From NCBI GenBank assembly GCA_011390455.1, contig JAABSI010000021.1, positions 1 to 38,263 of the forward strand: a stretch of DNA of 38,263 nt, given 5' to 3'. This DNA is from Trueperaceae bacterium. Its GTDB lineage: Bacteria; Deinococcota; Deinococci; Deinococcales; Trueperaceae. Shown here piece by piece: positions 6,940 through 14,849 of the stretch (position 1 is its first letter; the number at the start of each line of letters is the position of its first letter). The translations under genes were made by a program, and so were the position numbers. The notes beneath the pieces are model-generated. The model was not told the DNA's origin. It saw only the letters and a program-made list of their open reading frames with translations, and made no database searches.

Positions 6940-8181
6940 ATGGACCTCGCGCTGGCGCTCCTCGCCACCCTCGTGCTCGCGCACGTGGCCGTCCTCCTCT
7001 GGGTCGCGGCCGGCGTGCTGGCGACGCCGGCGCACACCGCCTCGGCGCCCCCCGCGCCCCCGGGGGGGTGGCCGGACGTCGACGTCGTCGTCCCCGCCCA
7101 CGACGAGGCCGCTGCGCTGCCGGCCACCCTGGCCACGCTGCAAGCCGTCGAGTACCCGGGCGTGTTGTCGATCTACGTGGTCGACGACCGCTCGACGGAC
7201 GGCACGGCCGACGTCGTGCGCACCGCCGCCGCCCGCGATCCGCGGGTCCGACTGGTGCAGGTGCGCAGCGCGTCCCGGCGGTGGGCGCCCAAGGTGCACG
7301 CGGTGGCCCAAGGGCTGCGGGCCGGAAGCGGCGCGATCGTCCTCACCACCGACGCCGACTGCCGGGTGCCGCGGGGGTGGGTGCGCGCCATGGTGGCGCC
7401 CTTCGCCGATCCCGACGTCGTGCTCGTGCTCGGGACGGTCACGACGCGCGGCCCCGGCGAGGCCCGCTCCTTCCGCGAGCGCTTCGAGGCGATCGACTGG
7501 TTGTCGCTCATGTTCACCTCGCGGTCGATGGTGCGCGCCGGGCGCGCCTTCGCGTCGAGCGCGAACGATCAGGCGTACCGCCGCGCCGCCTTCGAGCGGG
7601 CGGGCGGTTTCGGCATCGCGGGTCGGGCCCCGTCCGGCGACGAAGACCTGCTCGCCCAACGGCTGACCCGACTCCCCCGGGCGCGGTCGGTGTTCCTCGA
7701 TCACCCCGATGCCGCCGTCCTCACCGCCCCCATGCCGTCCTGGCGGGCCCTGCTGCTCCAGCGCCGACGCTGGGTCTCCCGGTACCACCACGTGGACCAG
7801 TACCATCCGGCCTTCTGGCTCGGCATCGCCCTGCTCGGGTTCCAGAGCGTGGCGCTCGCCGCGGCGCTGCTCGTGCTCCCCTTCGCGCCGGGGGCGGCGC
7901 CGGTCGTGCTCGGCCTGTGGGCGGTCAAGCTCACCGTCGAGATCGGCGGCGCGCACGTCGGGCTCGTGCGCATCGGCCGGCGCGATCTGACCGGGCTGCC
8001 GTTGGTGGGGTGGGCGCTGCTCCACCCCTTCTACATCGCCACGGCGGTGGTCTCGTCCTTCGTCCGACCGTCCTCGTGGCATGCCGGTCAGGCCGGGTAC
8101 CGCCGCCGCCTGTGGGCGTCGCGTGGACGCCGCACCTGGCGTCGCGTGCGTCGGCGCGTCCAAGCGCTGACCGGCGGCTGA
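6940..8181 (+). CDS. Membrane-anchored family 2 glycosyltransferase
   Basis: 413 residues. An N-terminal membrane helix (about 3-25) is followed by a GT2 catalytic domain with VDVVVPAHDEAAALPATL, VVDDRSTDG, the metal-binding TTDADC, the acceptor-site GDEDLL and the processive-type QRRRW. Two or three C-terminal membrane segments follow. Such proteins transfer a sugar from a nucleotide donor to a membrane lipid or carotenoid acceptor at the cytoplasmic face. It sits immediately ahead of UDP-sulfoquinovose synthase and an SqdX-like enzyme, so a glycolipid role is likely. The acceptor cannot be read from sequence. The start is set by the -10 at 6924-6929. Confidence 0.85.
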   Translation: MDLALALLATLVLAHVAVLLWVAAGVLATPAHTASAPPAPPGGWPDVDVVVPAHDEAAALPATLATLQAVEYPGVLSIYVVDDRSTDGTADVVRTAAARDPRVRLVQVRSASRRWAPKVHAVAQGLRAGSGAIVLTTDADCRVPRGWVRAMVAPFADPDVVLVLGTVTTRGPGEARSFRERFEAIDWLSLMFTSRSMVRAGRAFASSANDQAYRRAAFERAGGFGIAGRAPSGDEDLLAQRLTRLPRARSVFLDHPDAAVLTAPMPSWRALLLQRRRWVSRYHHVDQYHPAFWLGIALLGFQSVALAAALLVLPFAPGAAPVVLGLWAVKLTVEIGGAHVGLVRIGRRDLTGLPLVGWALLHPFYIATAVVSSFVRPSSWHAGQAGYRRRLWASRGRRTWRRVRRRVQALTGG

Positions 8182-8193
8182 AGCGGGCGGTGG

Positions 8194-8199
8194 TACCCT
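8194..8199 (+). promoter_or_regulatory. -10 box of the sqdB gene
   Basis: TGG-TACCCT in the 67-base gap after the GT2 gene. About 50 bases to the sqdB ATG leaves a short leader with a CGGAGG ribosome site, so sqdB-sqdX can be transcribed independently of the GT2 gene. Confidence 0.55.
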
Positions 8200-8248
8200 G
8201 CGCGTCGGACGCGTCCCAGCGCGGCGCGCGGCCCCTACGGAGGACGTC

Positions 8249-9460
8249 ATGAAGGTCTTCATCCTCGGCGGCGACGGCTTCTGCGGCTGGCCCACCAGCC
8301 TGCACCTGTCCGCGCTCGGCCACGACGTGGTCATCGTCGACAACCTGAGCCGCCGCGCCATCGACCTCGAGCTCGAAGCCGGCAGCCTCACCCCCATCAC
8401 CCCGATGGGCACGCGCCTCAAGGCGTGGCGCGAGATCTCGGGCCGGAGCATCCGCTTCGAGCGCCTCGACGTCGCCGAGCACTACCACCGGCTGCTCACG
8501 CTGATCCAGGACGAGCGCCCCGACGCGATCGTGCACTTCGCCGAGCAGCGGGCCGCCCCGTACTCCATGAAGAGCAGCGCCCACAAGCGCTACACCGTGC
8601 GCAACAACCTGAACGCGACGCACAACGTGCTCGCGGCGATCGTCGAGTCCGGCGTCGACGTCCACCTCGCCCACCTCGGCACCATGGGCGTCTACGGGTA
8701 CGGCACCGCGGGCATGAAGATCCCGGAGGGGTACCTCCCGATCGAGGTGGTCACCGACGACGGCGACCGCGTCCAGCAGGAGATCCTCTACCCGAGCAAC
8801 CCGGGGTCGATCTACCACATGACCAAGACCCAGGACCAACTGTTCTTCGCGTACTACGCCAAGAACGACGAGGTCCGCATCACCGACCTGCACCAGGGCA
8901 TCGTGTGGGGCACCAACACCCCCGAGACGCTGCGCGACGAGCGCCTCGTCAACCGCTTCGATTACGACGGCGACTACGGCACCGTCCTGAACCGCTTCCT
9001 GATGCAGGCCGCCGTCGGCTACCCGCTCACGGTCCACGGCACCGGCGGCCAGACGCGCGCCTTCATCCACATCCGCGACACGGTGCGCTGCATCCAGCTG
9101 GCGATCGAGAACCCGCCGGAGCGGGGCGAGCGCGTCCGGATCCTCAACCAGATGACCGAGACGCACCGCGTGCGCGAGCTCGCCCAGAAGGTCGCGGGCC
9201 TCACGGGGGCGCAAGTCTCGTTCACGGCGAACCCGCGCAAGGAGGACGCCGAGAACGACCTGCACGTGCGCAACGACCTCTTCCTCGACCTCGGGCTCGA
9301 GCCGACCACCCTCGACGACGGGCTCCTCGCGGAGGTCACCGACGTCGCCAAGCGCTACGCGCACCGCGCCGACCTCGACAAGATCCCGTGCACCAGCACG
9401 TGGACGAAGGCGCAGGCGGCCGGCGTACCGGAGCCCACCTCGGACCCCGCTCCGGTCTGA
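8249..9460 (+). CDS. sqdB: UDP-sulfoquinovose synthase
   Basis: Extended short-chain dehydrogenase (NAD-bound) that converts UDP-glucose and sulfite to UDP-sulfoquinovose, the head-group donor of the sulfolipid SQDG. The 403 residues match SQD1/SqdB: NAD-binding GGDGFCGW at 7-14, NLSRR at the end of beta 2, AEQRAAPYSM, the catalytic Thr145 in LGTMGVYGYG, and Tyr189-x3-Lys193 in YHMTK. QGIVWGTNT and the C-terminal RFDYDGDYGTVLNRF are also family-typical. Plant SQD1 uses an equivalent Thr/Tyr/Lys triad. ATG 8249 follows a strong GGAGGA. Followed after 28 bases by the probable sulfoquinovosyltransferase. Confidence 0.93.
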   Translation: MKVFILGGDGFCGWPTSLHLSALGHDVVIVDNLSRRAIDLELEAGSLTPITPMGTRLKAWREISGRSIRFERLDVAEHYHRLLTLIQDERPDAIVHFAEQRAAPYSMKSSAHKRYTVRNNLNATHNVLAAIVESGVDVHLAHLGTMGVYGYGTAGMKIPEGYLPIEVVTDDGDRVQQEILYPSNPGSIYHMTKTQDQLFFAYYAKNDEVRITDLHQGIVWGTNTPETLRDERLVNRFDYDGDYGTVLNRFLMQAAVGYPLTVHGTGGQTRAFIHIRDTVRCIQLAIENPPERGERVRILNQMTETHRVRELAQKVAGLTGAQVSFTANPRKEDAENDLHVRNDLFLDLGLEPTTLDDGLLAEVTDVAKRYAHRADLDKIPCTSTWTKAQAAGVPEPTSDPAPV

Positions 9461-9488
9461 CCGGAGCCGCACCGGACGTCGATCCTCG

Positions 9489-10631
9489 ATGCGCGTCGCG
9501 ATCTTCACCGAGACCTTCCTCCCCAAGATCGACGGGGTGGTCACGCGCGTCGTGCGCACGCTGGAGCAGCTGCGCGCCCTCGGGCACGAGGCGCTCGTGT
9601 TCGCGCCGCACGACCCGCCGGCCGAGGTCGCCGGGCACCGGGTCGTACCGGTGCCGGCGATCTCGTTCCGACCCTGGTACCCGGAGTTGTTCCTCGGCTT
9701 GCCGCGGCCGCGCCTCGGGCGCGAGCTCGACGCCTTCGCGCCCGACGTGGTGCACGTGGTCAACCCGGTGATCCTGGGGCTCTGGGGGACGATGGTCGCG
9801 AACCAACGGGACCTGCCGCTGTTGGCCTCGTACCACACCGACATCACCCAGTACGCGGTGCACCTGAAGCTGCCGTTCCTGAGCCCGATCTCGCGGGTGT
9901 TCCTGCGCGACGTCCACAACCGCGCGCACGTCAACCTCTGCACCTCGCAGCCGATGGTCAACTCGGCGCGCGGCCTCGGGATCCAGCGCGTCCGGCTCTG
10001 GCGCAAGGCGGTCGATACCGAGCGCTACGACCCGGCGAAGCGCGACCCCGCGATGCGCGCGCGCCTCTCGGACGGGCACCCCGACGCGCCGCTGCTGCTC
10101 TACGTCGGTCGGGTCTCGGCCGAGAAGCGCCTGGATTGGCTGTACGCCCCCGTGACGCAACTGCCGGGCGTGCGTCTGGCGGTGATCGGCTCGGGTCCGG
10201 CGGAGGCCGCGATGCGCGCGCGCTTCGCCGGCACGAACACGAAGTTCATGGGCTACATGACCGGCGAGGAACTGGCGCGCGCCTACGCGAGCGCCGACGT
10301 CCTCGCCTTCCCCTCGGACACCGAGACGTTGGGGTTCGTGGCGATGGAGGCGATGGCCTCGGGGATCCCGGCCGTAGGCGCGCGCGCCGGCGGCGTGCCC
10401 GACGTGATCCGCCACGAGGAGAACGGACTGATGTTCACCCCGGGCGACCTCGGCGACCTGACGGAACAGCTCCGGCGGCTGATCGCCGATCCGTTGCTGC
10501 GCGTCCGCCTGGGACGGGCCGCGCGCGCGGACATGGAGCACTGGTCCTGGCGCGCGTCGACCGAGGGGCTCGTCGAGCACTACGAGCTCGCCCGCGCGGT
10601 GCACGCCCGCTTCGATCCACCCCCCGGGTAG
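9489..10631 (+). CDS. sqdX: SqdX-like sulfoquinovosyltransferase (GT4)
   Basis: Should transfer sulfoquinovose from UDP-sulfoquinovose to diacylglycerol, completing SQDG. The 380 residues form a GT4 (GT-B fold) enzyme. The N-terminal MRVAIFTETFLPKIDGVVTR holds the glycine-rich loop, LLASYHTDITQYA matches the SYHT acceptor-side motif of SQD2, and VGRVSAEKRLDWL and GYMTGEELARAYASADVLAF lead to the donor-binding PSDTETLGFVAMEAMASG. The phrase TGEELARAYAS...PSDTETLGF closely follows SQD2/SqdX. The location directly after UDP-sulfoquinovose synthase supports the specificity. A PimB-like mannosyltransferase is the main alternative. Convergent with btuD, separated by 7 bases. Confidence 0.85.
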   Translation: MRVAIFTETFLPKIDGVVTRVVRTLEQLRALGHEALVFAPHDPPAEVAGHRVVPVPAISFRPWYPELFLGLPRPRLGRELDAFAPDVVHVVNPVILGLWGTMVANQRDLPLLASYHTDITQYAVHLKLPFLSPISRVFLRDVHNRAHVNLCTSQPMVNSARGLGIQRVRLWRKAVDTERYDPAKRDPAMRARLSDGHPDAPLLLYVGRVSAEKRLDWLYAPVTQLPGVRLAVIGSGPAEAAMRARFAGTNTKFMGYMTGEELARAYASADVLAFPSDTETLGFVAMEAMASGIPAVGARAGGVPDVIRHEENGLMFTPGDLGDLTEQLRRLIADPLLRVRLGRAARADMEHWSWRASTEGLVEHYELARAVHARFDPPPG

Positions 10632-10638
10632 CCGGACG

Positions 10639-11424
10639 TCACGGCAGCGGGCCCGGCACCACGGTCGGCACCCCGTCCAGCGCGTGCACGCGCACGTCGG
10701 CCTGATAGACCGAGCGCAGGCGCGCCTCGGTGAACACGGCCGCCGGGGGCCCGTGCGCCACGATGCGCCCGGCTTCGAGCAGGGCCACGCGATCGCACGC
10801 GCGCGCGGCCAGGTTGAGGTCGTGCACGACGACGAGCACCGCCACGCCGTGGGCGGCCGCCGCGCGGGCCGCCCGCAGCGTCTCGACCTGGTAGCGCAGG
10901 TCGAGGTGGTTCGTCGGCTCGTCGAGGAGCAGGACCCCCGGGTCCTGCGCCAGGGCGCGCGCGAGGACGACGCGCTGCCGCTCGCCGCCGGAGAGCGTCT
11001 CGACGCGGCGCGCCCGCAACTCGAGCACGTCGGTGCGGCGCAGCGCCGAGTCGATCGCCGCCTCGTCCGCCGGCATCGGGCCGCGCAGGAAGCCCGCGTG
11101 GGGGGTGCGCCCCATCGCCACCACCTCGTCCACCGTGAACCCTTCGGGCAACTCGCCGCCCTGGGGCACGACCGCGATGCGGCGCGCGAGCGCGCGCCGT
11201 CCGAGGCCCTCGATCGGCCGGCCGTCGAGGAGGACCTGGCCGGCGGACGGCGCCAGACCCCGGGCCGCCACCGCGACGAGCGTGGACTTGCCGGCGCCGT
11301 TGGGACCGACCAACCCCACCACCTCGCCCGCGGCCAGCGCGAAGGAGACGCCGTGGAGCACCCGGCGCGCGCCGTAGCCCGCGGCCACCGAGCGCAGGTC
11401 GAGCACCGCGCCCCGCTCCGTCAT
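10639..11424 (-). CDS. btuD: Cobalamin ABC importer ATP-binding protein
   Basis: 261-residue ABC ATPase: Walker A GPNGAGKST (about 39-47), Q-loop VVPQGGELPEG, signature LSGGERQRVVLARALAQ, Walker B VLLLDEPTNHLD and the switch histidine in VVVHDLNLAARACD. Sequence type is FecE/BtuD/HemV, energising a FecCD-type permease. The substrate is inferred as vitamin B12 from the cobalamin riboswitch ahead of the operon. Its ATG overlaps the permease stop (ATGA), indicating tight coupling. The final roughly 30 residues after ARLRSVYQADV are the usual short tail. Confidence 0.9.
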   Translation of the reverse strand: MTERGAVLDLRSVAAGYGARRVLHGVSFALAAGEVVGLVGPNGAGKSTLVAVAARGLAPSAGQVLLDGRPIEGLGRRALARRIAVVPQGGELPEGFTVDEVVAMGRTPHAGFLRGPMPADEAAIDSALRRTDVLELRARRVETLSGGERQRVVLARALAQDPGVLLLDEPTNHLDLRYQVETLRAARAAAAHGVAVLVVVHDLNLAARACDRVALLEAGRIVAHGPPAAVFTEARLRSVYQADVRVHALDGVPTVVPGPLP

Positions 11425-12479
11425 GCCGCCCCGCGCGCGGCGTGGCGCCGCAGGAGGAGCAGGAAGAAGGGGGCGCCGGCCAGCGCCGTCACCACCCCGA
11501 CGGGAACCTCCGCCGGCGCGATCACCGTCCGCGCGAGCACGTCGGCCGCCACCACGAAGGTGGCGCCCCAGAGCGCCGAGAGCGGCAGCAGTCGGCGGTG
11601 GCCGGGGCCGACCACCAACCGCACGGCGTGCGGCACCACGAGCCCCACGAAGCCGATCACCCCCGCGGTCGCGACCGCGGCGGCCGTCGCGAGCGTGCTC
11701 GCGGCCACGACCGCCACCTTGAAGGGCTCGACCGGCAACCCCAACTGCGCCGCCGCCGCGTCGCCGAGCTGCAGCACGTCGAGGCCGCGGGCCGCGGCGA
11801 TCACGACCGCGCCGGCCAAGAGCAGCGCCGGGACCGCCCAGGCGAGCTGACCCCACGAGGCGAAGGCGAAGCTGCCGAGCAGCCACGCGAGCACGCCGGC
11901 CGCCTGCTCGCGCGCGGCGAGGAGGACGAAGGACGTCCCGGCGGAGAGGCTGGAGCCGACGACGACGCCGGCCAGGACGAGCGGCACGACGGGGACGCGG
12001 GTGCCTTGACGCGCGAGGGCGACCACCAGGGCGACGGTGGCCAGCGCGCCGACGAAGGCCGCCACGCCGACGCCGGCGCTCGCCCACCAGGCGCCCGCCG
12101 TCCCCAGGACGAGCACGAGCGCCGCCGCCAGCCCGGCGCCCGACGCGGCCCCGAGCAGGTAGGGATCGGCGAGCGGGTTGCGGAACACGCCCTGGAGCGC
12201 CGCTCCGGCGAGCGCCAGGGCTGCGCCGACGACCGCCGCCGCGAGCACGCGCGGCAAGCGGATCTGCACCACGATGGTCTCGGCCAGGTCGGCGGGGGCG
12301 CTCGCCACCCCCAGCGCGCGGGCGAGCGCGCGGCCGACGGCGGCGAACACCTCGCCGGGCGCCAGAGCCACGGAACCGAGCATCGCGGCGCCCAGGACGA
12401 CGAGGACGAGCACGGCGACCGAGACCGCGATCGCCCAGCCGGTGCCGGCGGGCGCGGAGCCCCCGACGACGCGGCCCAC
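11421..12479 (-). CDS. btuC: Cobalamin ABC importer permease (FecCD family)
   Basis: About 352 residues, strongly hydrophobic, with roughly ten predicted membrane helices as in BtuC. Diagnostic FecCD sequences are IRLPRVLAAAVVGAALALAG, LQGVFRNPLADPYLLGAASG and, near the C-terminus, GFVGLVVPHAVRLVVGPGHR followed by LPLSALWGA. It forms the homodimeric channel with BtuD. The start is uncertain: GTG 12479 is the first usable codon after the btuF stop (36 bases downstream) and leaves a short cytoplasmic stretch before the first helix. The ORF itself stays open far upstream inside btuF. Confidence 0.87.
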   Translation of the reverse strand: MGRVVGGSAPAGTGWAIAVSVAVLVLVVLGAAMLGSVALAPGEVFAAVGRALARALGVASAPADLAETIVVQIRLPRVLAAAVVGAALALAGAALQGVFRNPLADPYLLGAASGAGLAAALVLVLGTAGAWWASAGVGVAAFVGALATVALVVALARQGTRVPVVPLVLAGVVVGSSLSAGTSFVLLAAREQAAGVLAWLLGSFAFASWGQLAWAVPALLLAGAVVIAAARGLDVLQLGDAAAAQLGLPVEPFKVAVVAASTLATAAAVATAGVIGFVGLVVPHAVRLVVGPGHRRLLPLSALWGATFVVAADVLARTVIAPAEVPVGVVTALAGAPFFLLLLRRHAARGAA

Positions 12480-12514
12480 GGCCGCGACGCTCGGCTCGCC
12501 CCCGCCGGCGGTGG

Positions 12515-13438
12515 TCAGAAGCGTCCCGGGTGCAGCAGGCGCGCGATCGCCCACGCCGCTTCGACGAGGCGCGGCCCCGGACGCGAGAGCGCATCGACCT
12601 CGGCCATCGCGAGCTCGAGCACCCGCCCGTCCCGGACCGCGCGCAGACCCGACCACCCGGGCCGCGCGGCGACCTGCTCCGCGGTCACGCCGTACGGAGC
12701 GTCCATCAGGAGGATCACCTCGGGGTCCCGTGCCACGACGTACTCGGGATCGATCTGGGGGTAGTCGCCCTGCGCGGCGTCGACGACGTGCGCCCCGCCG
12801 GCGAGCTCCACGACCGCGCCGACCAGCGAGGTCGGTCCCGCGGCGTACGGGGTCGCGTCGATCTCGACGAACACCGTCGGGCGCGGCAGTTCGGCGACCG
12901 CAGCGCGCACGGCGTCGAAACCGGCCGCGACCTCGGCGGCGAGGGCGGCGGCTTCGGCGTCGAGCCCGAGCAGGGCGCCGAGGTCGGCGAAGTACGGGGC
13001 GAGGTCGTCGAGCCGCTGCGGGGTGCCGGCGTAGACCGCGATGCCGAACGGGGCCAGGGCCTCGGCGAGTCCGGTGAAGGCGTCGCCGAGCACCAGGTCC
13101 GGCGCGGCCGCGACGAGCGCCTCGAGGTCCGGGGCGAAGGCCGTACCGAGCGACGGGGCGGCGAGCGCGGCGTCCGGAGCGTCGCTGAGGGCGTCGCGGC
13201 CGACCAACCGGTCGCACGCGCCGAGCGCGCAGACGGTCTCGGTGTGGCTCGGGACCATCGAGACGATCCGCAGCGCCGGCGCCGCCAGCGCGACGTCGCG
13301 TCCGAGCGCGTCCGTCGCCTGCACGGGCTGGGCTGCGGCCATGGGCGCCACCGCGTAGGCGAGGACGGCGAGCGCCGCCGCGAGCGCGCGTGCGCGACCG
13401 CGAGCGCGGCCGGGGGTGGTTCGGGGTTGGGGGTGCAT
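12515..13438 (-). CDS. btuF: Cobalamin-binding periplasmic protein BtuF-like
   Basis: 307 residues. A signal peptide with a basic start and hydrophobic core (ALAAALAVLAYAVAPMAAA, cleavage near residue 37) is followed by a class III solute-binding fold: TDALGRDVALAAPALRIVSM, VPSHTETVCALGA, LEALVAAAPDLVLGD, and VDAAQGDYPQIDPEYVVARDPEVILL. These are typical of BtuF/FhuD proteins with the rigid connecting helix (residues around GLDAEAAALAAEVAAGF). No lipobox Cys is visible. ATG 13438 is preceded by GGAGG. A cobalamin riboswitch lies in the 245-base leader, which marks vitamin B12 rather than heme or siderophore as the cargo. Confidence 0.9.
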   Translation of the reverse strand: MHPQPRTTPGRARGRARALAAALAVLAYAVAPMAAAQPVQATDALGRDVALAAPALRIVSMVPSHTETVCALGACDRLVGRDALSDAPDAALAAPSLGTAFAPDLEALVAAAPDLVLGDAFTGLAEALAPFGIAVYAGTPQRLDDLAPYFADLGALLGLDAEAAALAAEVAAGFDAVRAAVAELPRPTVFVEIDATPYAAGPTSLVGAVVELAGGAHVVDAAQGDYPQIDPEYVVARDPEVILLMDAPYGVTAEQVAARPGWSGLRAVRDGRVLELAMAEVDALSRPGPRLVEAAWAIARLLHPGRF

Positions 13439-13444
13439 GCAAGG

Positions 13445-13483
13445 CCTCCGAAGGCGCTTGCGCTCGAGGGGCGACGCCTTCGG
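13445..13483 (-). promoter_or_regulatory. btuF: Candidate SD-sequestering hairpin of btuF
   Basis: On the minus strand bases 13483-13475 and 13456-13448 form a perfect 9-bp stem with an 18-base loop. Its 3' edge includes the first two G residues of the btuF Shine-Dalgarno GGAGG (13449-13445). This is the expected geometry of a translational riboswitch expression platform; that it acts so is inference. Confidence 0.5.
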
Positions 13484-13559
13484 CACCTCGGCCGTGCGCG
13501 TCGTGGCGCGCGCGACCCTCCGGTCGGCGTACGCCGCTCGCCCTCCCTCGTCCGCGCAA

Positions 13560-13680
13560 GGGGTGCGGTGTCGTTCGCCGGCGGTGTTCGGGCTCCCTTG
13601 CGTCGCGGAGCGACGCGCGGTGACCGTTGCGGGACAGCGCCGGACTCTCACCGGACTTCCCCGCCGCACGAACCGAGGCG
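13560..13680 (-). promoter_or_regulatory. Cobalamin (adenosylcobalamin) riboswitch
   Basis: The minus strand at 13661-13622 reads GGGGAAGTCCGGTGAGAGTC then CGGCGCTGTCCCGCAACGGT, the B12-box core of the cobalamin aptamer. AGCCCGAACACC (13602-13591 region) stands where the conserved AGCCAGGAGACC segment belongs, and a GTCGC/GCGAC stem lies between. The element sits in the btuF leader and should shut off import when cobalamin is abundant. The borders of the aptamer are approximate. Confidence 0.88.
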
Positions 13681-13710
13681 AGGGTACGCAGCCGAGCCCC
13701 CACGCGTCAA
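13681..13710 (-). promoter_or_regulatory. Promoter of the btuFCD operon
   Basis: Minus-strand -35 TTGACG (13710-13705), an 18-base spacer and -10 TACCCT (13686-13681), immediately upstream of the riboswitch, so the whole aptamer lies within the transcript. Confidence 0.7.
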
Positions 13711-13811
13711 CGGACGTGGGCTCGGGGAGCGGCGTCGGCGATCGCCGCGTCGCCGCGCACGGGCGCACCGACGCCCTGCCCAACGCGACCGGCCGGGGGC
13801 CGGAGGCGTGG

Positions 13812-13817
13812 TACGTT
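13812..13817 (+). promoter_or_regulatory. Leaderless-type -10 before zapE
   Basis: TGG-TACGTT, 7 bases ahead of the GTG at 13825. No ribosome-binding site is possible between them. Confidence 0.6.
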
Positions 13818-13824
13818 CCCGCCC

Positions 13825-14826
13825 GTGCGCCGCCTCGCCGACCTCCCCGCCCCCGCGCTCCCGAGGCGCGAGGACTGGGTGCCGCCGCCGCGCTTCGGCA
13901 CCGTGCGCTTCGCGGATTATCGTCCTGCGCACCCGACCCAGGCCGAAGCGCTCGCCGCCGTGCAGGCCTTCGCGCACCTGCCAGCGGCTCGTCGTCGTTG
14001 GTCCTGGCGCCGTCCCGAGCCGGCCGGAGCGACCGGGCTCTACCTCGACGGCGGCTTCGGGGTCGGCAAGACGCACCTACTCGCGGCCCTGTGGCACGCC
14101 TCCTCCGAGCCGCGCAAGGTCTACCTGTCGTTCGCCGAGCTCGTCGCCGCGATCGGCACGCTCGGGATGCCGCGCGCCCTGGAGGAGCTCGGCGACGAGC
14201 GGCTCTACTGCATCGACGAGTTCGAGCTCGACGACCCGGGCAACACCCTGATCGTCAAGACCTTCCTGGCCCACGTGTTCGATCGGGGCGCTCGGGTCCT
14301 GACCACGTCGAACACCGCCCCCAACGCCCAGGGCGAGGGGCGGTTCGATGCGGCGTCGTTCCGCCGCGAGATCCAGTCGATCGCGGCGCGCTTCCGCACC
14401 GTGCGCATCGACGGTCCCGACCACCGGTTCGCCGATCGCGACCGGCCGCTGCTCGCGCCGGCCGCCGCCGCCGCGGCGCCCGACGACGCCGTCCACGCCT
14501 CCTGGAGCGAGCTCCATGCCGCGCTCGCCGACCTCCACCCGGTGCGCTACGGCGCCTGGGGTCGGGCGGCGCGCGCCTTCGTGGTCGCGGGCGCGGAGCC
14601 GATCCCGGATCAACAGCGCGCGCTGCGCTGGGTCCACTTCATCGACAAGCTCTACGACCAGCGGGTGCCGCTCTGGCTCACGGGCGACGTCGCCCTCGCC
14701 GATCTCTTCGACCCGCACTACGCCGCGGGCGCGTACGCGAAGAAGCACGACCGGTGCCGCTCGCGCCTCGCCGAGATGCTCGCCGAGGCCGAGGCCTCGG
14801 CCGTCGCGCCCGTGGCCCCCGCCTGA
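13825..14826 (+). CDS. zapE: ZapE/AFG1-family ATPase
   Basis: 333-residue AAA-type ATPase of the AFG1/ZapE family. In E. coli ZapE acts on FtsZ rings at cell division; in mitochondria AFG1 helps remove faulty membrane proteins. The Walker A is GLYLDGGFGVGKTHLLAALW (near residue 76), Walker B is LYCIDEFELDDPG, and the sensor region is RVLTTSNTAPNAQGEGRF. The C-terminal half ends HFIDKLYDQRVPLWLTGDVA and LFDPHYAAGAYAKKHDRCRS, a family hallmark (DxxYD, then R/K-rich end). GTG 13825 is chosen from the -10 seven bases upstream. Divergent from the btuFCD operon. Confidence 0.9.
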   Translation: MRRLADLPAPALPRREDWVPPPRFGTVRFADYRPAHPTQAEALAAVQAFAHLPAARRRWSWRRPEPAGATGLYLDGGFGVGKTHLLAALWHASSEPRKVYLSFAELVAAIGTLGMPRALEELGDERLYCIDEFELDDPGNTLIVKTFLAHVFDRGARVLTTSNTAPNAQGEGRFDAASFRREIQSIAARFRTVRIDGPDHRFADRDRPLLAPAAAAAAPDDAVHASWSELHAALADLHPVRYGAWGRAARAFVVAGAEPIPDQQRALRWVHFIDKLYDQRVPLWLTGDVALADLFDPHYAAGAYAKKHDRCRSRLAEMLAEAEASAVAPVAPA

Positions 14827-14849
14827 ACGAGCCACCAGGGCCGGTCGCG

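Noticed and set aside
8207..8216. GGACGCGTCC palindrome in the sqdB leader
   Set aside because: Ten-base palindromes are frequent by chance in DNA of this GC content, and nothing else supports an operator.
5671..8451. A 926-residue open frame on the minus strand
   Set aside because: Most of it is antisense to the GT2 gene and is Arg/Pro/Gly-rich as expected of a high-GC shadow frame. Only its last 109 residues look like a real membrane protein and have a coupled start.
12515..13710. Heme or siderophore import role for the FecCD-type operon
   Set aside because: The protein sequences alone would allow it, but the cobalamin aptamer in the leader favours vitamin B12.
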